Part shown: positions 5,503-6,784 of the stretch, one piece after another | How positions within the stretch are numbered: position 1 is the stretch's first letter | Layout: every line of letters starts with the position of its first letter | Assembly: GCA_002382075.1 (NCBI GenBank) | Contig: DFZG01000054.1 | Location: 1 to 6,784, forward strand | Length of the DNA stretch: 6,784 bases | Origin: Candidatus Shapirobacteria bacterium UBA4062 | GTDB taxonomy: Bacteria; Patescibacteriota; Microgenomatia; UBA12405 | Direction: 5' to 3' | Notes under the pieces: generated by a model | The model's database searches: none | Seen by the model: the letters and a program-made list of their open reading frames with translations, nothing else | Told to the model about the DNA's origin: nothing | Made by a program: the position numbers and the translations under genes

Positions 5503-5775
5503 ATGGACAAACATAAAATTTCCAAATACTATCTAATTATTTCCCTAGTTACCCTAGTTTCGGTAATGGTTTTTATTATTCAGCAAAGTTACTCTAATCT
5601 TTTGGCAGATTCTAAAAAAATATCCGAAGATGTTACCGTAAAACCACTTGATCCCAATATTGACATAGAAGTTTTAGATCTAATCGAAAAAAAACTTCAC
5701 TTTGACCCCCAGATCGAACTACCTCCACCGGTTGATGTCGATTCTGACTTAGAATCAAGCATCACCGATTTATGA
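5503..5775 (+). CDS. Small single-pass membrane protein of the pilus operon, unknown function
   Basis: I do not recognise a named family. The 90-residue protein has a short basic N-terminus, one membrane helix (about 9-27, YYLIISLVTLVSVMVFII), then a soluble part predicted to lie outside the membrane. The segment VKPLDPNIDIEVLDLIEKK (46-64) looks like a conserved binding helix, and the tail (69-90) is proline-rich then acidic (ELPPPVDVDSDLESS). It starts on the base after the pilO-like stop and its TGA overlaps the next ATG by 4 bp, so it is embedded in the operon. By position it could stand in for PilP, which joins PilNO to the outer parts of the machine, but it lacks the PilP lipobox and beta domain, so that is inference only. 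Confidence 0.7.
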   Translation: MDKHKISKYYLIISLVTLVSVMVFIIQQSYSNLLADSKKISEDVTVKPLDPNIDIEVLDLIEKKLHFDPQIELPPPVDVDSDLESSITDL

Positions 5776-6784
5776 AAAAAGAAGCCAGAATTCCCACTAT
5801 TCTTGGATTACTTCTTTTAATTATTTCCCTTTTTGGTGGTGTCTATCTTACCTCCCGAAATCAAAATCTTTCTTCAAGAGCCAATTCCGACTGTAAACCT
5901 CAAAATCCTCAGGTAACCAATATTACCCATAATTCAGCCGAAATTTCTTATTTCACTCAAGCGGAATGCTCCTCAGTTCTAAAAGTCGACAATCGAACAA
6001 TCAATAGTCACTTCTCATCTTCTTCCTCAAAATCAAAAACCCATTATTTTTTAATCAACGGCCTTAAAGAAAAAGCCAACTATATTTATAGCGTTATTAG
6101 TGACGGCAACACCTACACCAATCAAAATTACACTTTCACCACCGCTACCAAACCTATTGGCAACATTCCCACTTCTAATCTGGCTTGGGGTCGGGTATTC
6201 AATCCCGATATGTCATCCGCCAGCAATGCTATTGTCTATTTAAACATTCCCGGAGCTTCACCCCTATCTTCCCCTGTCACCAAAAATGGCTATTGGAATA
6301 TTTCTTTGGCTATCAGCTTTAATTCTGATAAAAACAACTGGTTTTCTCTTTCTACCGATACCCAAGAAGATATTGTTGTGATTTCCTCTGATGGTCAAAC
6401 CACTCAGATTACCAGTCATAGCTCCCGCAATAATCCCGTTCCCGACATTATTATTGGTCAAAATTCTTTCTCCGACTCACAACCTCTTAATCAACCCACC
6501 ACTGGCCAGCTTGATCAATATGATTTAAATCCGGCACCCAAAAATTTGGAAATAATAAATCCATCCGACAACGAAACCCTTTCCACTCAAAAACCGGAGT
6601 TTTTTGGTTCTGCCCCATCTTCTTCAAAAGTAATTATCAAGGTTGAATCTCCCCAAACTATAAATTCCGAAACCACTTCTTCTTCAGATGGCACTTGGAG
6701 TTGGTCACCCCCTTCCGACCTTACACCAGGTGAACATACGATTACCGTTTCGTCCCAAGACCCTTCCACTGGCATCTGGCAAAC
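5772..6784 (+). CDS. Exported FN3/Ig-like surface protein, 3' end beyond window
   Basis: An open frame of 337 complete codons runs off the right edge without a stop. It starts at ATG 5772 in an ATGA overlap with the previous gene. A basic start (MKKEARIP) and hydrophobic stretch (about 8-27) form a signal anchor or signal peptide. Three beta-rich modules follow. Residues about 44-125 look like a degenerate fibronectin type III domain (NPQVTNITHNSAEISYFTQ ... LKEKANYIYSVISDG ... YTFTTA). Residues about 135-230 resemble a carboxypeptidase-regulatory-like fold (WGRVFNP ... AIVYLNIPG ... GYWNISL). Residues about 257-337 form a bacterial Ig-like domain (FFGSAPSSSKVIIKV ... DGTWSWSPPSDLTPGEHTI). 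Two cysteines, C41 and C66, may form a disulfide bond. Linkers are rich in Ser, Thr, Asn and Pro. It is probably anchored in the membrane or wall and used for adhesion or as a pilus-associated factor. Architecture is by eye; the partner or ligand is unknown. Confidence 0.85.
   Translation, partial: MKKEARIPTILGLLLLIISLFGGVYLTSRNQNLSSRANSDCKPQNPQVTNITHNSAEISYFTQAECSSVLKVDNRTINSHFSSSSSKSKTHYFLINGLKEKANYIYSVISDGNTYTNQNYTFTTATKPIGNIPTSNLAWGRVFNPDMSSASNAIVYLNIPGASPLSSPVTKNGYWNISLAISFNSDKNNWFSLSTDTQEDIVVISSDGQTTQITSHSSRNNPVPDIIIGQNSFSDSQPLNQPTTGQLDQYDLNPAPKNLEIINPSDNETLSTQKPEFFGSAPSSSKVIIKVESPQTINSETTSSSDGTWSWSPPSDLTPGEHTITVSSQDPSTGIWQ

Noticed and set aside
5773..5775. UGA recoded as Gly, as in Gracilibacteria and Absconditabacteria
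   Set aside because: This TGA ends the 90-aa gene exactly where the next ATG overlaps it, and the long reading frames here contain no internal TGA, so the standard bacterial code fits.
6264..6775. Minus-strand frames of 65 and 62 codons near the right end
   Set aside because: The plus frame through this region is open from 5772 to the edge and has signal, FN3 and Ig-like character; the minus frames are shadows of a Ser/Thr/Asn-rich coding sequence.

Overview
The window is AT-rich bacterial chromosome and looks like a Patescibacteria/CPR genome, most likely Microgenomates (OP11)-like. This assignment is from protein character, not a search. The support is a short MetRS without the C-terminal tRNA-binding domain, a MurJ with a Cys-Cys segment before the first conserved Asp motif, compact genes, a PilN/PilO pair with diverged sequence, and a surface protein whose N-terminus (RIPTILGLLLL) followed by an FN3-like fold resembles Microgenomates proteins I recognise. 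UGA acts as a stop at 5773-5775, so the code is standard (table 11).

Layout. 1-129: leader and promoter of a Nudix hydrolase. 130-708 (+): ADP-ribose pyrophosphatase-type Nudix protein. 744-2147 (-): metG, convergent with the Nudix gene. 2148-2206: a short intergenic stretch that is unusually structured, with nested inverted repeats around the probable metG -10 box. 2207-2515 (-): rpsT, encoding ribosomal protein S20, upstream of metG on the same strand. 2516-2620: divergent promoter region between rpsT and murJ. 2621-4243 (+): murJ, the lipid II flippase. 4244-4307: a terminator-like hairpin, then a probable promoter. 4308-6784 (+): a tightly packed group of pilN-like, pilO-like, a 90-residue single-pass membrane protein, and the start of a large FN3/Ig-like surface protein that runs off the right edge.

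How the genes relate. rpsT and metG serve translation and may be partly co-transcribed. MurJ moves the cell-wall precursor across the membrane. The last four genes touch or overlap (14 bp, 0 bp, 4 bp) and look like one operon: an inner-membrane type IV pilus alignment subcomplex joined to an unknown small membrane protein and an exported, probably cell-surface, modular protein. The PilM partner expected for PilN is not in the window.

No gene has a convincing Shine-Dalgarno sequence. rpsT, murJ and pilN instead have TATAAT-like boxes only 7-9 nt before the start codon, which would give leaderless or nearly leaderless mRNAs. I see no tRNA, rRNA, CRISPR array or transposase. No gene-free stretch exceeds 130 bases.
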